Source of the DNA: VFMC01 sp040398525
Lineage (GTDB): Bacteria; Actinomycetota; Acidimicrobiia; Acidimicrobiales; Ilumatobacteraceae
Assembly: GCA_040398525.1 (NCBI GenBank)
Contig: JBBATY010000014.1
Location: 8,464 to 72,463 of the forward strand
Length of the DNA: 64,000 nucleotides
Direction of reading: 5' to 3'
Every line of letters starts with the position of its first letter. The stretch's first letter is position 1. Both the position numbers and the translations under genes were made by a program. A model generated the notes under the pieces. The model was not told where the DNA came from, ran no database searches, and was given only the letters and a program-made list of their open reading frames with translations. Positions 15,423-27,325 of this stretch are shown piece after piece.

Positions 15423-17570
15423 ATGACCCAGCAGCACCCGGATCTCGCCGACGAGCAGGCGTACATCGATCATGCGTACGACTGCCTCGAACGGAGCCGC
15501 ACGGACGCCTGGAAGCTCCGTGAGCTGAGCGAGGCGACCCTCGGGGGCACCTTCCAGGCCCGTTACGAGCGCGATGTGTTCGACGAGGCCCTCGTCAATC
15601 GCCTCACCCGTCTCGATCTCGGGGACGCAGCGCTGGTGTTCGGTCGGATCGACCGCCTCGTCGAGGGGCCGTCGGGTGTCGAGAGCTTCCACATCGGTCG
15701 GCTCGCGGTCGCCGACGCCGACAGCGAGCCGGTGGTGGTCGACTGGCGGGCACCCGTGGCCGAGCCGTTCTACCGGGCCACCGGGCGCGAGCCGATGGGC
15801 CTGGTGCGCCGGCGGCACTTCGCTGTCGAGGGGCGCACACTGTTGGGCCTCGAGGACGAGCTGTTCGGTGAGGGTCATCTGGGCGTCGTCGGTGAGGACG
15901 GCGTCGTCGCCAGCGTGGGCGCGGTCGACCCGAACTCGCTGCGCGGGTATTCGACGCTGCTCGCTGCGCTGAGCCGCGGCCGCACTGGCCAGCTCGGCGA
16001 CATCGTCGCCACCATCCAGGCCGAGCAGGACGAGATCATCCGCAGCCCGCACGCTGGCGTGCTGGTGGTGCAGGGTGGGCCCGGCACGGGCAAGACCGTC
16101 GTCGCCCTCCATCGCGCTGCCTATCTGCTCTACACCTACCGCTTCCCCCTCGAGGACCAGGGGGTGCTGGTCATCGGGCCCAACCGTGTGTTCCTGCGCT
16201 ACATCGAGCGGGTCCTGCCGTCGCTCGGCGAAGCAGGTGTCGAGCAGGTGGTGCTCGCCGACCTGGTGCCCGATGTCGAGTGGAGCCGACCCGGGGTCGA
16301 CCCCGCCGACTCGGCGTTGGCCGCCCGGGTGAAGGGCGATGTGCGGATGAGCGACGTCATCGACAAGGCGGTGACCGACCGTGAACGCCCGTTGCGGGCC
16401 GATCTCGTGGTGCCCTTCCGGGCCGGCTTCGTGCGCCTGCGCGCCGAGGAGTCGAGCCGCATCGTCCGTGCCGCGCAGCGTCGGTTCCGTCGGCACAACG
16501 CCGCGCGCAAGTGGGTCGAGGGCGAGGTCTGGTCGGCCATGGTGGCGACGTCGCGCGATGCTTCGGCCGGTCCGGACGACGTGCGCGACGCCGTGCGCGG
16601 GCTGCCCGAGGTGCGTGAGGCGCTCGAGCGGATGTGGCCGGTGCTCACACCGGCCGAGCTGCTCCACGACCTGTTCGGGTCGAAGGCGCTGTTGAAGCTG
16701 GCCGCCAGCAGCGTGCTCTCCGAGGACGAATACCTCGCGCTCCATCGGCCACGTGCTGCCGACGTGCGCGATGTGCGTTGGACCGAGCACGACGTCGCCC
16801 TGCTCGACGAAGCGCGCTCCTATCTCGGCCCGCGCCCGCAGCGGCGGGCGACGGGCGGCGACGAGACCGACGAGATCCGCACCTTTGGCCACATCGTCAT
16901 CGACGAGGTGCAGGACCTCACCCCGATGCAGCTGCGCATGGCCGCACGTCGATCGCTGAACGGCAGCATGACGGTGGTCGGCGACATCGCCCAGGCCACC
17001 GGTGCACTGGCCCCGGACGCGTGGGAGGACGTGCTCGCCCATCTGCCCGTCAACAAGGCTCCGCGGGTGATCGGCCTGAGCGTGGGCTACCGCATCCCCG
17101 ACGTCATCATGGAGCTCGCCACGAAGGTGATGATGGTGGCGACCCCGTCCCTGCGGGCCCCGGTCAGCGTCCGTGTCGGTGACGACCCGCCGACGATGGT
17201 GTCGGTGGCCGGCGTCGACGAGCTGTACCCGGCTGCTGCTCGTGCAGCGGGCCAGCTGGCCGCCGAGCTCCGTGGCGGCAACATCGCCGTCGTCGTGCCC
17301 GACCCGGCCGTCGACGAGGTCTCGGCCGCGCTCGACGCCGCCGGGATCGCACACGGCCGGGCGACGCGCCAGGGCCTCACCGAGGCGATCACGGTCGTGC
17401 CGGTGAGCGTGGTGAAGGGCCTCGAGCTCGACGGGGTGGTCGTCGTCGAGCCGGCAGCGATCGTGCGGGCCGAGGCGCAGGGCCTGCGGGCGCTGTATGT
17501 GGCGCTCACCCGCAGCACCCGTCGACTCACCGTCGTCCACCACGAGCCACTGCCGGCCGCCCTGCGCTGA
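15423..17570 (+). CDS. helD: HelD-like UvrD-family RNA polymerase recycling ATPase
   Basis: Superfamily 1 helicase-like ATPase that binds RNA polymerase and releases it from stalled or rifampicin-type complexes. The 715-residue protein starts at ATG 15423 (MTQQHPDLADEQAYIDHAYD), with an N-terminal arm that in HelD enters the secondary channel. Walker A is GGPGTGKT at 218-225, preceded by IQAEQDEIIR. Walker B-like HIVIDEVQDLTP and the GLSVGYRIP and YVALTRSTRRL motifs complete the split 1A/2A helicase. Length matches actinobacterial HelD. A longer frame to 15348 exists, but the TAGGCT hexamer lies inside it, so the ATG is preferred. Confidence 0.88.
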   Translation: MTQQHPDLADEQAYIDHAYDCLERSRTDAWKLRELSEATLGGTFQARYERDVFDEALVNRLTRLDLGDAALVFGRIDRLVEGPSGVESFHIGRLAVADADSEPVVVDWRAPVAEPFYRATGREPMGLVRRRHFAVEGRTLLGLEDELFGEGHLGVVGEDGVVASVGAVDPNSLRGYSTLLAALSRGRTGQLGDIVATIQAEQDEIIRSPHAGVLVVQGGPGTGKTVVALHRAAYLLYTYRFPLEDQGVLVIGPNRVFLRYIERVLPSLGEAGVEQVVLADLVPDVEWSRPGVDPADSALAARVKGDVRMSDVIDKAVTDRERPLRADLVVPFRAGFVRLRAEESSRIVRAAQRRFRRHNAARKWVEGEVWSAMVATSRDASAGPDDVRDAVRGLPEVREALERMWPVLTPAELLHDLFGSKALLKLAASSVLSEDEYLALHRPRAADVRDVRWTEHDVALLDEARSYLGPRPQRRATGGDETDEIRTFGHIVIDEVQDLTPMQLRMAARRSLNGSMTVVGDIAQATGALAPDAWEDVLAHLPVNKAPRVIGLSVGYRIPDVIMELATKVMMVATPSLRAPVSVRVGDDPPTMVSVAGVDELYPAAARAAGQLAAELRGGNIAVVVPDPAVDEVSAALDAAGIAHGRATRQGLTEAITVVPVSVVKGLELDGVVVVEPAAIVRAEAQGLRALYVALTRSTRRLTVVHHEPLPAALR

Positions 17571-17619
17571 GCGTCGGGCCATGGCCGGGCCGACCCGACG
17601 CGGCCGACCCGACGCGGCC
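17571..17619. terminator. Hairpin with 14-bp tandem repeat between convergent genes
   Basis: GCGTCGGG (17571-17578) can pair with CCCGACGC at 17594-17601 or 17608-17615, which lie in two back-to-back copies of GACCCGACGCGGCC (17592-17605, 17606-17619). It sits right after the helD stop and before the convergent lipoprotein gene end. There is no T-run, so termination would be of the stem-only actinobacterial kind, if at all. Confidence 0.4.
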
Positions 17620-17635
17620 GGACGACGCAGCCGGG

Positions 17636-18079
17636 CTAGGCGAGGAACGCGTCGACGAGGACGACCAGGTTCTTCAGCGACTTGTCGGCGTCGGCCACGC
17701 GCTTGTACTGGACGGCCTGATCGAAGCGGGCGACCTGCTGTTCGAAGCCGTCGAGGAGGTCGGGCCGTGTGGAGCGCACCTCGTCGCGAGCGGCCTCCCA
17801 CAGCGCGGTGAGCCGCTCGACGGCGCTGCGGGCGTCGCCTCCGTCGATCATCAGTTGCGGCACGGACCCGGCCTCGGCGACCAGCCGGGGGAGGAGCTCG
17901 GCAGCGGTCCCGGTGGGCAAGGTGGTGGTCGTCGCGGCGACGGCGGTGGTGGACGAGGCCAGGCTGGCGTCGTAGGTGGTGCCGCTACAGCCCACGAGCG
18001 AGCTCGCCGGCACGGCCAGGAGGGCAAACGCGACCAGTAGACGAGCAGGTCGGCGCGTGGGTCGGGCGAGACGCTGCAC
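17636..18079 (-). CDS. Small lipoprotein of unknown function
   Basis: 147 residues with an Arg-rich N-terminus, a hydrophobic h-region (ARLLVAFALLAVPASS) and a lipobox LVGC with Cys31, followed by a Ser/Thr spacer. The mature part is helical with alternating charges (SAVERLTALWEAARDEV, FEQQVARFDQAVQYKR). It follows the DtxR-type regulator with a 6-nt gap and so is probably co-transcribed and metal-regulated. No known family was recognised; a role in metal handling is only a guess from position. Confidence 0.7.
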   Translation of the reverse strand: MQRLARPTRRPARLLVAFALLAVPASSLVGCSGTTYDASLASSTTAVAATTTTLPTGTAAELLPRLVAEAGSVPQLMIDGGDARSAVERLTALWEAARDEVRSTRPDLLDGFEQQVARFDQAVQYKRVADADKSLKNLVVLVDAFLA

Positions 18080-18085
18080 GACGAC

Positions 18086-18748
18086 CTACGTGGTCACCAG
18101 GATGCGTGCGCTCGCAAATGCCCCGACGCCCACTGCTCGGCCTTCGATCTCGACCGTGGCGGTGCCGTCGGGCGACAGTGCGGTGAGCCGGCCGGCTCGG
18201 CCGGGGAGGATGCTCGACTGCTCGAGGAAGTCGAGCAGCCCGGGGGCGAACTCGAGCTCTTCAGGGATGCGGGTCACGGTGAAGTGCTGGCCAACGCCGA
18301 GGCTGCTGAGCGGAGCCAGGTCGGGTGCGGCGTAGGTCGAGCCGGGGATCGGGTTGCCGTGCGGGCAGGTGGTCGGTTGCCCGAGGACGCGATTCATGGC
18401 GTGCTCGACCGAATCGCTCATCACGTGCTCCCATTTGCCGGCCTCGTGGTGGGCCTCTGCCCACGACAGGCCGAGCACATCGGTGAGGAAGCGCTCGGCC
18501 AGGCGGTGGCGACGCACGACCTGCTGAGCGAGGACCTGCCCCGCCTCGGTGAGCGTGATCGAACGGCCGGCCTTGGTGACGAGCTGCTCGTCCTCGAGGC
18601 GGCGGAGCATCTCGCTGACGGCCGGTCGGCTCACCTGCAGCCGCTCGGCGATGCGGGCCGCGATGACCTCCACGTCGTCCTCGTGGAGCTCGAAGATGCA
18701 CTCGCAGTACTCCTCGAAGGCGGGGTGGTGCTCTCCAGAGGCCGGCAT
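18086..18748 (-). CDS. DtxR/MntR-family metal-dependent repressor
   Basis: 220 residues: winged helix (RLQVSRPAVSEMLRRLEDEQLV, 37-58), dimerisation/metal domain (HRLAERFLTDVLGLSW, 81-96; HHEAGKWEHVMSD, 100-112; CPHGNPIPG) and a C-terminal SH3/FeoA-like domain. Ligand positions are His81, Glu85, His100, Glu107 and His108. The DtxR Cys102 position is Gly104, and the DtxR Met10 position is Glu13, with Glu16 three residues on, as in MntR Asp8/Glu11. It therefore mixes DtxR and MntR features, and the sensed metal (Fe or Mn) is uncertain. Start ATG 18748 is set by TAGCAT 6 nt upstream. Probably cotranscribed with the lipoprotein. Confidence 0.87.
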   Translation of the reverse strand: MPASGEHHPAFEEYCECIFELHEDDVEVIAARIAERLQVSRPAVSEMLRRLEDEQLVTKAGRSITLTEAGQVLAQQVVRRHRLAERFLTDVLGLSWAEAHHEAGKWEHVMSDSVEHAMNRVLGQPTTCPHGNPIPGSTYAAPDLAPLSSLGVGQHFTVTRIPEELEFAPGLLDFLEQSSILPGRAGRLTALSPDGTATVEIEGRAVGVGAFASARILVTT

Positions 18749-18754
18749 GCGGCC

Positions 18755-18760
18755 ATGCTA
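18755..18760 (-). promoter_or_regulatory. -10 element TAGCAT of the DtxR/MntR-type gene
   Basis: TAGCAT on the minus strand with exactly 6 nt to ATG 18748; a leaderless start is expected. Confidence 0.5.
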
Positions 18761-18832
18761 CCGGGGGTGGGTCCGAGCATGCCCGGCCGAGAAGGTGTCG
18801 ACGTCGGTCATGGTTGCCGAATCGGGGTTGCT

Positions 18833-18845
18833 TCGGACGGTCCGA
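18833..18845. promoter_or_regulatory. 13-bp palindrome TCGGAC-G-GTCCGA before the GT2 gene
   Basis: Perfect 6-bp arms around one base, 16 bp before ATG 18862. A second GTCCGA occurs about 70 bp upstream. It could be an operator or a small leader hairpin next to the ribosome binding site GAGAGGTGA. Confidence 0.3.
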
Positions 18846-18861
18846 GGCGAGAGGTGAACCG

Positions 18862-20973
18862 ATGCTCGACAACCCGCCCGACGTCCGCTCTGCACAGGGC
18901 CGTCCGACCGTCCTCCTGATCGGGCCCAAGGACGCCCGACGGCGAGCGCGAGCGAAGCTGACCGTCCAGCGCCTGGTCGAGGCTCCTGTGTGGCGCGACC
19001 TCCCGCCCGGTCCGGCCATCTGCATCGACGCCCGGAGGTTCGAGTACCTGTCGCCCGGGGGATTCGACGACATCGCGGCAGCCCTTGTTGCTGGCGCTGG
19101 GCTGGTCGTCCCGGCCTCGAACGCAGGGCCCTGGCCGATGTGCGGCTTCGACAGCCCGCGTGGACCTGTGGGTCGTCGCGAGCTCGATGACCACGCCGAG
19201 CTGCTGCGCACGATGCTCGACGCCGAGCTCGAGGGCACCATCACGCTCGACGGCAGCTACCCGGTGCCGGCGGTCGTGGGCGTCGCCGACGCCTCGCGCC
19301 TCACCTGTGGGCCCGATCTCGTGGGCGACCTCGCCGATTTCGCGGCCGAGGCGCTGCTCCTGCCCGCCGTGTGGTGCCATGCCCGCGAGCGTGTGCTGCT
19401 GTCGGCGGCGATGATCGTCAAGAACGAGTCGCACAACATCGAGAAGGCGATCGAATCGGTGATCGGCATGGTCGACGAGGTGGTCGTCTACGACACCGGA
19501 TCGACCGACGACACCGTCGAGCTGGCCAGGGCGATGGGTGCCGTCGTTCGCCAGGGGTACTGGGACGACGACTTCTCGCGGGCGCGCAACGAGGCCTGCC
19601 GGATGACCCGCGGCGAGTGGTACCTCGGCCTCGATGCCGACGACCGCCTGGTGGGCGACGCCGAGCAGTTCGCCAGCGCGCGGCGGCTGATCACCAACAT
19701 CGGTGTGCGCCTGCCCATCCAGCTCAAGGCGTTCAACGTGCTGAACGCCGTGACGGGCCAGTTGGACTCGGGGTTCTTCAGTCGCCGCATCTTCCCCAGC
19801 GAGATGCGTTGGAAGAACCGCGTCCACGAGGTCGCCGTTCGCCCCGATGGGCAGATGCCGTTGGAGGTCGTCAACCTCGACGGGCTCACCATCCGTCACG
19901 AGGGGTATGGCGGCGACATGACCGCGCGCCAGGACCGGAACCTGCGCCTTGCCCAGAAGCGTCTCGAGGACCGCGGCGACGATGCCGGTGCGGCGATGGA
20001 CTGGTTCGAGCTCGGCCGCGCTGCGGTGGGCGCGGGTGATGTCGACATCGCACGCGATGCCCTCGACCACGCCATCGCACTTGCCGGCCCTGGCTCGGTG
20101 GAGGACTACTGCTCGCGTCTGTTCCTCGTCGGGCTGCGGAAGGGCCAGGGCGCAAGCGTCGAGGAGATGCAGGAACTGCTCGAACCGGTGCTCCGCGGTG
20201 CTGCTGCCCCTGCCAACGCGGCGCGCTGGGTGCTCGCCGGCGCCGTCAACGACCCGCGGCGGGCCCTCGAGCTGCTCGAGCATGTGCACCGCGTCGAGTA
20301 CATGTTCGCCAACGCCTCGCCCGACGCCGTCGACGCGTTGCGCCTCTTCCTGCTGCTCACCGTCGGCGAGGCCGACATCGCCTTCGACGTGCTGCAGCGC
20401 ATGGAGGCCCCGAGCCTGCAGCAGCACGCCTGGTGGGCGACCTCGCTCGCCTTGATGGCCGACCAGGATGCGTTCGTCGAGTTGATGGTCAACCGTCTCG
20501 AACCTGCCGATCTGTCGCAGTCGGTCATCGCCCTGATGAGTGGCCCGGTGGCCGGGGCCTACGAGGTGGCGACCTGCCTGCTCGAGAGGTTCGGGCCCGT
20601 GCCGGCGCTGATCGCCTATCTGACGTCGGGCAGCCAGCGCAGCGGGTTCGTGCCAGCGCTCGACGCGCGGGTCCGCCTCGACAGCTTGGGGTACCTCGAC
20701 GAGGGCGACCCGCTCGAGGTGCTCTACTCCAACGAGCTCGCGCCTCCTATCGACCGGATGCTCGCTGCACTCGTGCTCGACGAGGTGGCGCCGGGCCAGT
20801 CGTCGCGGACCTGCCAGATGGCCAGCCAGATCGACGACGACATCGTGCCGGCGGTGCTCGAGGTGGTCGAAGCCCTGCTCCCCGATCTGGTGTCGGAGGC
20901 AGCGTCGGCACTGGCGACGAGCCCCGAGCGCAACGCCACGGTGTTGCGAATGCTCGAACTGCTCGACGCCTGA
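18862..20973 (+). CDS. GT2-family glycosyltransferase with N-terminal unknown domain and TPR-like tail
   Basis: 703 residues from ATG 18862 with GAGAGGTGA just upstream. Residues 1-175 are an unfamiliar region that reads like a small alpha/beta domain (TVLLIGPKDARRRARAK; PAICIDARRFEYLSPGGF). GT2 follows: SAAMIVKNESHNIEKAI (181-197), VVVYDTGSTDDT (207-218), then the DxD-type GEWYLGLDADD (251-261). This is the WaaE/SunS-like GT2 type. The last ~320 residues are helical repeats resembling TPRs. Such proteins glycosylate proteins, peptides or lipids. A longer frame to 18814 is less likely because the ribosome site lies inside it. Confidence 0.75.
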   Translation: MLDNPPDVRSAQGRPTVLLIGPKDARRRARAKLTVQRLVEAPVWRDLPPGPAICIDARRFEYLSPGGFDDIAAALVAGAGLVVPASNAGPWPMCGFDSPRGPVGRRELDDHAELLRTMLDAELEGTITLDGSYPVPAVVGVADASRLTCGPDLVGDLADFAAEALLLPAVWCHARERVLLSAAMIVKNESHNIEKAIESVIGMVDEVVVYDTGSTDDTVELARAMGAVVRQGYWDDDFSRARNEACRMTRGEWYLGLDADDRLVGDAEQFASARRLITNIGVRLPIQLKAFNVLNAVTGQLDSGFFSRRIFPSEMRWKNRVHEVAVRPDGQMPLEVVNLDGLTIRHEGYGGDMTARQDRNLRLAQKRLEDRGDDAGAAMDWFELGRAAVGAGDVDIARDALDHAIALAGPGSVEDYCSRLFLVGLRKGQGASVEEMQELLEPVLRGAAAPANAARWVLAGAVNDPRRALELLEHVHRVEYMFANASPDAVDALRLFLLLTVGEADIAFDVLQRMEAPSLQQHAWWATSLALMADQDAFVELMVNRLEPADLSQSVIALMSGPVAGAYEVATCLLERFGPVPALIAYLTSGSQRSGFVPALDARVRLDSLGYLDEGDPLEVLYSNELAPPIDRMLAALVLDEVAPGQSSRTCQMASQIDDDIVPAVLEVVEALLPDLVSEAASALATSPERNATVLRMLELLDA

Positions 20974-21028
20974 CCGGCTCGCGCCGGCTCGCGTCGGCTC
21001 GCACATCACGACCGTCACACCCCGGGCG

Positions 21029-21034
21029 TAGCCT
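21029..21034 (+). promoter_or_regulatory. -10 element TAGCCT of lhr
   Basis: TAGCCT, 6 nt before GTG 21041, with no Shine-Dalgarno; leaderless transcript expected. Confidence 0.5.
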
Positions 21035-21040
21035 TTCGTC

Positions 21041-25528
<4,488 letters not shown>

Positions 25529-25560
25529 GGGTCAGCCGGTCCCACCACCCGTAGCGCGGG

Positions 25561-26148
25561 TCAGCTGGTCGGACCGATCGAGCGCAGGCCGGCCCAGGCC
25601 AGGTTGGCCACCAGACGGGCCAGTTCGTCGGGGTCGAAGTCCTCGCCGCGCTCGACCAGGCGGCGCGACACGCCCTCGGCGAGGCCGACCAGGCCGTGGG
25701 CAAGGGTGCGCTGCTTCTCGTGGTCGATCTCGACGGCGATCAGCGGGGCGATGGCCGAGGCGGCATCCGACGTGATCCGCCGGATCGCCTTGGTGGCGCT
25801 TTCGTCACCGCTCGCCTGGGTGGAGAACAGCAGCAAGAACGCGTCGCGGTCGTCGGCCACCCACCGGAAGTACGCCTGGAAGCCGAGCTCGGTCTGGTTC
25901 TTGCCGTTGGTCGCACCGGCGGTGCCCTTGCTGATGGCCGTGATCATCCGCTTGCCGACATCGTCGATGAGGGCCAGGTGGAGGTCCTGCTTCGACGCGA
26001 AGTGCTGATAGAGCACCGGTTTGGTGACGCCTGCCGCCTCGGCGACGTCGTTCATCGATGCCCCGTGGAACCCCCGTTTGGCGAACACGGGGATGGCCAC
26101 GTCGATGATCTGTTCGCGCCGTTCCCCGGCCGGGAGACGAGTGTTCAT
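25561..26148 (-). CDS. TetR-family transcriptional regulator
   Basis: 195 residues. N-terminal helix-turn-helix (GERREQIIDVAIPVFAKRGF, DVAEAAGVTKPVLYQHFASK, 8-55) is canonical TetR. The rest is a ligand-binding helical domain with no recognisable effector motif. It ends 32 bp from the convergent lhr stop. A possible -10 (TAGCCT, 26161-26166 minus) is 12 nt upstream with GGGGAG between, so this mRNA may have a very short leader. Targets are unknown; the nearby crotonase-like gene is one candidate. Confidence 0.85.
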   Translation of the reverse strand: MNTRLPAGERREQIIDVAIPVFAKRGFHGASMNDVAEAAGVTKPVLYQHFASKQDLHLALIDDVGKRMITAISKGTAGATNGKNQTELGFQAYFRWVADDRDAFLLLFSTQASGDESATKAIRRITSDAASAIAPLIAVEIDHEKQRTLAHGLVGLAEGVSRRLVERGEDFDPDELARLVANLAWAGLRSIGPTS

Positions 26149-26160
26149 GGGCGGCTCCCC

Positions 26161-26166
26161 AGGCTA
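26161..26166 (-). promoter_or_regulatory. Candidate -10 TAGCCT of the tetR gene
   Basis: TAGCCT on the minus strand 12 nt before ATG 26148. GGGGAG follows the hexamer and could serve as a ribosome binding site if transcription starts upstream of it. Confidence 0.3.
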
Positions 26167-26221
26167 CCGATCGACGAGAGGCTTCCTGTCGCCTCGGTCG
26201 GTGCCCCCGGCAGCGGGCCCC

Positions 26222-26527
26222 TCAGAGGCCGCGCTCGCGGTCGTCGCGCTCGGCGGCCTTGATCGCATAGCCGAGCACGATCGACGGAGCCAGCAGGATC
26301 GAGCCGACGATCAAGGCGCCGATGACGATGCTGGCCATGGTGGAGGTGAATCCCGTGGCGAGCGCGACCGCAAAGCACACGATCGCCACACCGAAGCCGA
26401 GATAACCCAATCGGTTCGCCAGCTGCGTCCACTTGGCGATCTGCTGGCGCCGGGCGCGGACGGGGTCGATCGTGTCGGGCCCGGAGCTTGGCGCGGGAGT
26501 GTGTGGGTCGCTGGTCGACGGCGGCAT
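26222..26527 (-). CDS. Small two-helix membrane protein, function unknown
   Basis: 101 residues: Pro/Ser/Thr-rich cytoplasmic start, then basic RARRQQIAKW. Two hydrophobic helices follow (LGYLGFGVAIVCFAVALATG; IVIGALIVGSILLAPSIVLGY), with a charged tail KAAERDDRERGL. No family recognised. Its ATG (26527) is only 11 bp from the start of the divergent crotonase-like gene. A TACCAT hexamer (26539-26544 minus) lies over the other gene's start codon. Confidence 0.65.
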   Translation of the reverse strand: MPPSTSDPHTPAPSSGPDTIDPVRARRQQIAKWTQLANRLGYLGFGVAIVCFAVALATGFTSTMASIVIGALIVGSILLAPSIVLGYAIKAAERDDRERGL

Positions 26528-26532
26528 ACAGT
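26527..26532 (+). promoter_or_regulatory. -10 element TACAGT of the crotonase-like gene
   Basis: TACAGT, 6 nt before ATG 26539. It overlaps the last base of the start codon of the divergent membrane-protein gene. Confidence 0.4.
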
Positions 26533-26538
26533 CGGCAC

Positions 26539-27267
26539 ATGGTACGTGTCGAGTGGCGTGGTCAGGTGGTCGTCATCACGATCGATCGACCCGAACGGCG
26601 CAATGCCGTCGATCACGCGACGCTGCTTGCGCTCGTCGATGCCCAACGTCAGGCGGCCGAGGGCGGAGCACGGGTCGTGCTGCTCACCGGTGCGCCGCCG
26701 GCGTTCAGTGCCGGGGCCGATCTCACTGGCGTCGAGAGCGGCGAGTTCGTCGACACGCTTCGTGCCGTGCTGCGCGGCTTCACCGAGCTGGCGGCCATCA
26801 CCGTGGCTGCTGTCGACGGCCCGGCACTCGGGGCAGGAACACAGCTGGCGATCGCCTGCGACCTGCGGATCGCCACGCCGACGAGCAGCTTCGGGATCCC
26901 TGCGGCGCGGCTCGGCCTGGCGGTGGACCGTTGGACCGTCGAGCGCCTGGCTCGCGAGCTGAGCTGGCCGGTCGCCAGGGCGATGCTCGTCGGGGCCGTC
27001 AGCTACCGGGCCGAGCACCTGCACACCACCGGCGGGGTGCATCGCCTCGGCGACCTGGCCGAGGCGCTGGTGTGGGCCGACGAGCTGGCGGCACTGGCGC
27101 CGCTGACGGTGGCTGCGCACAAGATGGCGCTCGAGCGGTCCGCGCCGGCCCCGAGCTTCGACCCGGTGTTCGAGCAGGCCTTTGCCGCGGCCTGGGCGAG
27201 CGCCGACGCCGAGGAGGGTCGGACGGCGTTCCTCGAGAAGCGCCGGCCCGAGTTCCGCGGCCGGTGA
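26539..27267 (+). CDS. EchA6-like crotonase-fold protein, catalytic Glu residues apparently missing
   Basis: 242 residues from ATG 26539. The crotonase fold is clear: VVVITIDRPERRNAVDHATL, the oxyanion-hole loop FSAGADL and AAVDGPALGAGTQLAIACDLRIA. The two usual acid-base positions read PAARLG and LAVDRWTVERL instead of the P-E-x-x-L-G and GGTQRL patterns of enoyl-CoA hydratases. The whole segment resembles mycobacterial EchA6 (from memory), which binds acyl-CoA without hydratase activity. It therefore may be an acyl-CoA-binding or delivery protein rather than a hydratase. Confidence 0.75.
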   Translation: MVRVEWRGQVVVITIDRPERRNAVDHATLLALVDAQRQAAEGGARVVLLTGAPPAFSAGADLTGVESGEFVDTLRAVLRGFTELAAITVAAVDGPALGAGTQLAIACDLRIATPTSSFGIPAARLGLAVDRWTVERLARELSWPVARAMLVGAVSYRAEHLHTTGGVHRLGDLAEALVWADELAALAPLTVAAHKMALERSAPAPSFDPVFEQAFAAAWASADAEEGRTAFLEKRRPEFRGR

Positions 27268-27322
27268 CCCCGACCCGACGGCTGACCCCGTCTGGCCGGT
27301 GACCCCCTCTGGCCGGTGACCC
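27259..27322. repeat. Three copies of GGCCGGTGACCC after the crotonase-like gene
   Basis: GGCCGGTGACCC occurs at 27259, 27294 and 27311; the first copy contains the gene's TGA stop. It looks like local duplication of the 3' end and ends in the palindrome GACCCGGGTC (27318-27327). It lies in the 58-bp gap before the convergent sortase gene. Confidence 0.6.
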
Positions 27323-27325
27323 GGG

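Noticed and set aside
15378..17801. Minus-strand frame opposite helD
   Set aside because: It is Arg/His/Pro-rich with no recognisable fold and lies wholly opposite a clear HelD gene.
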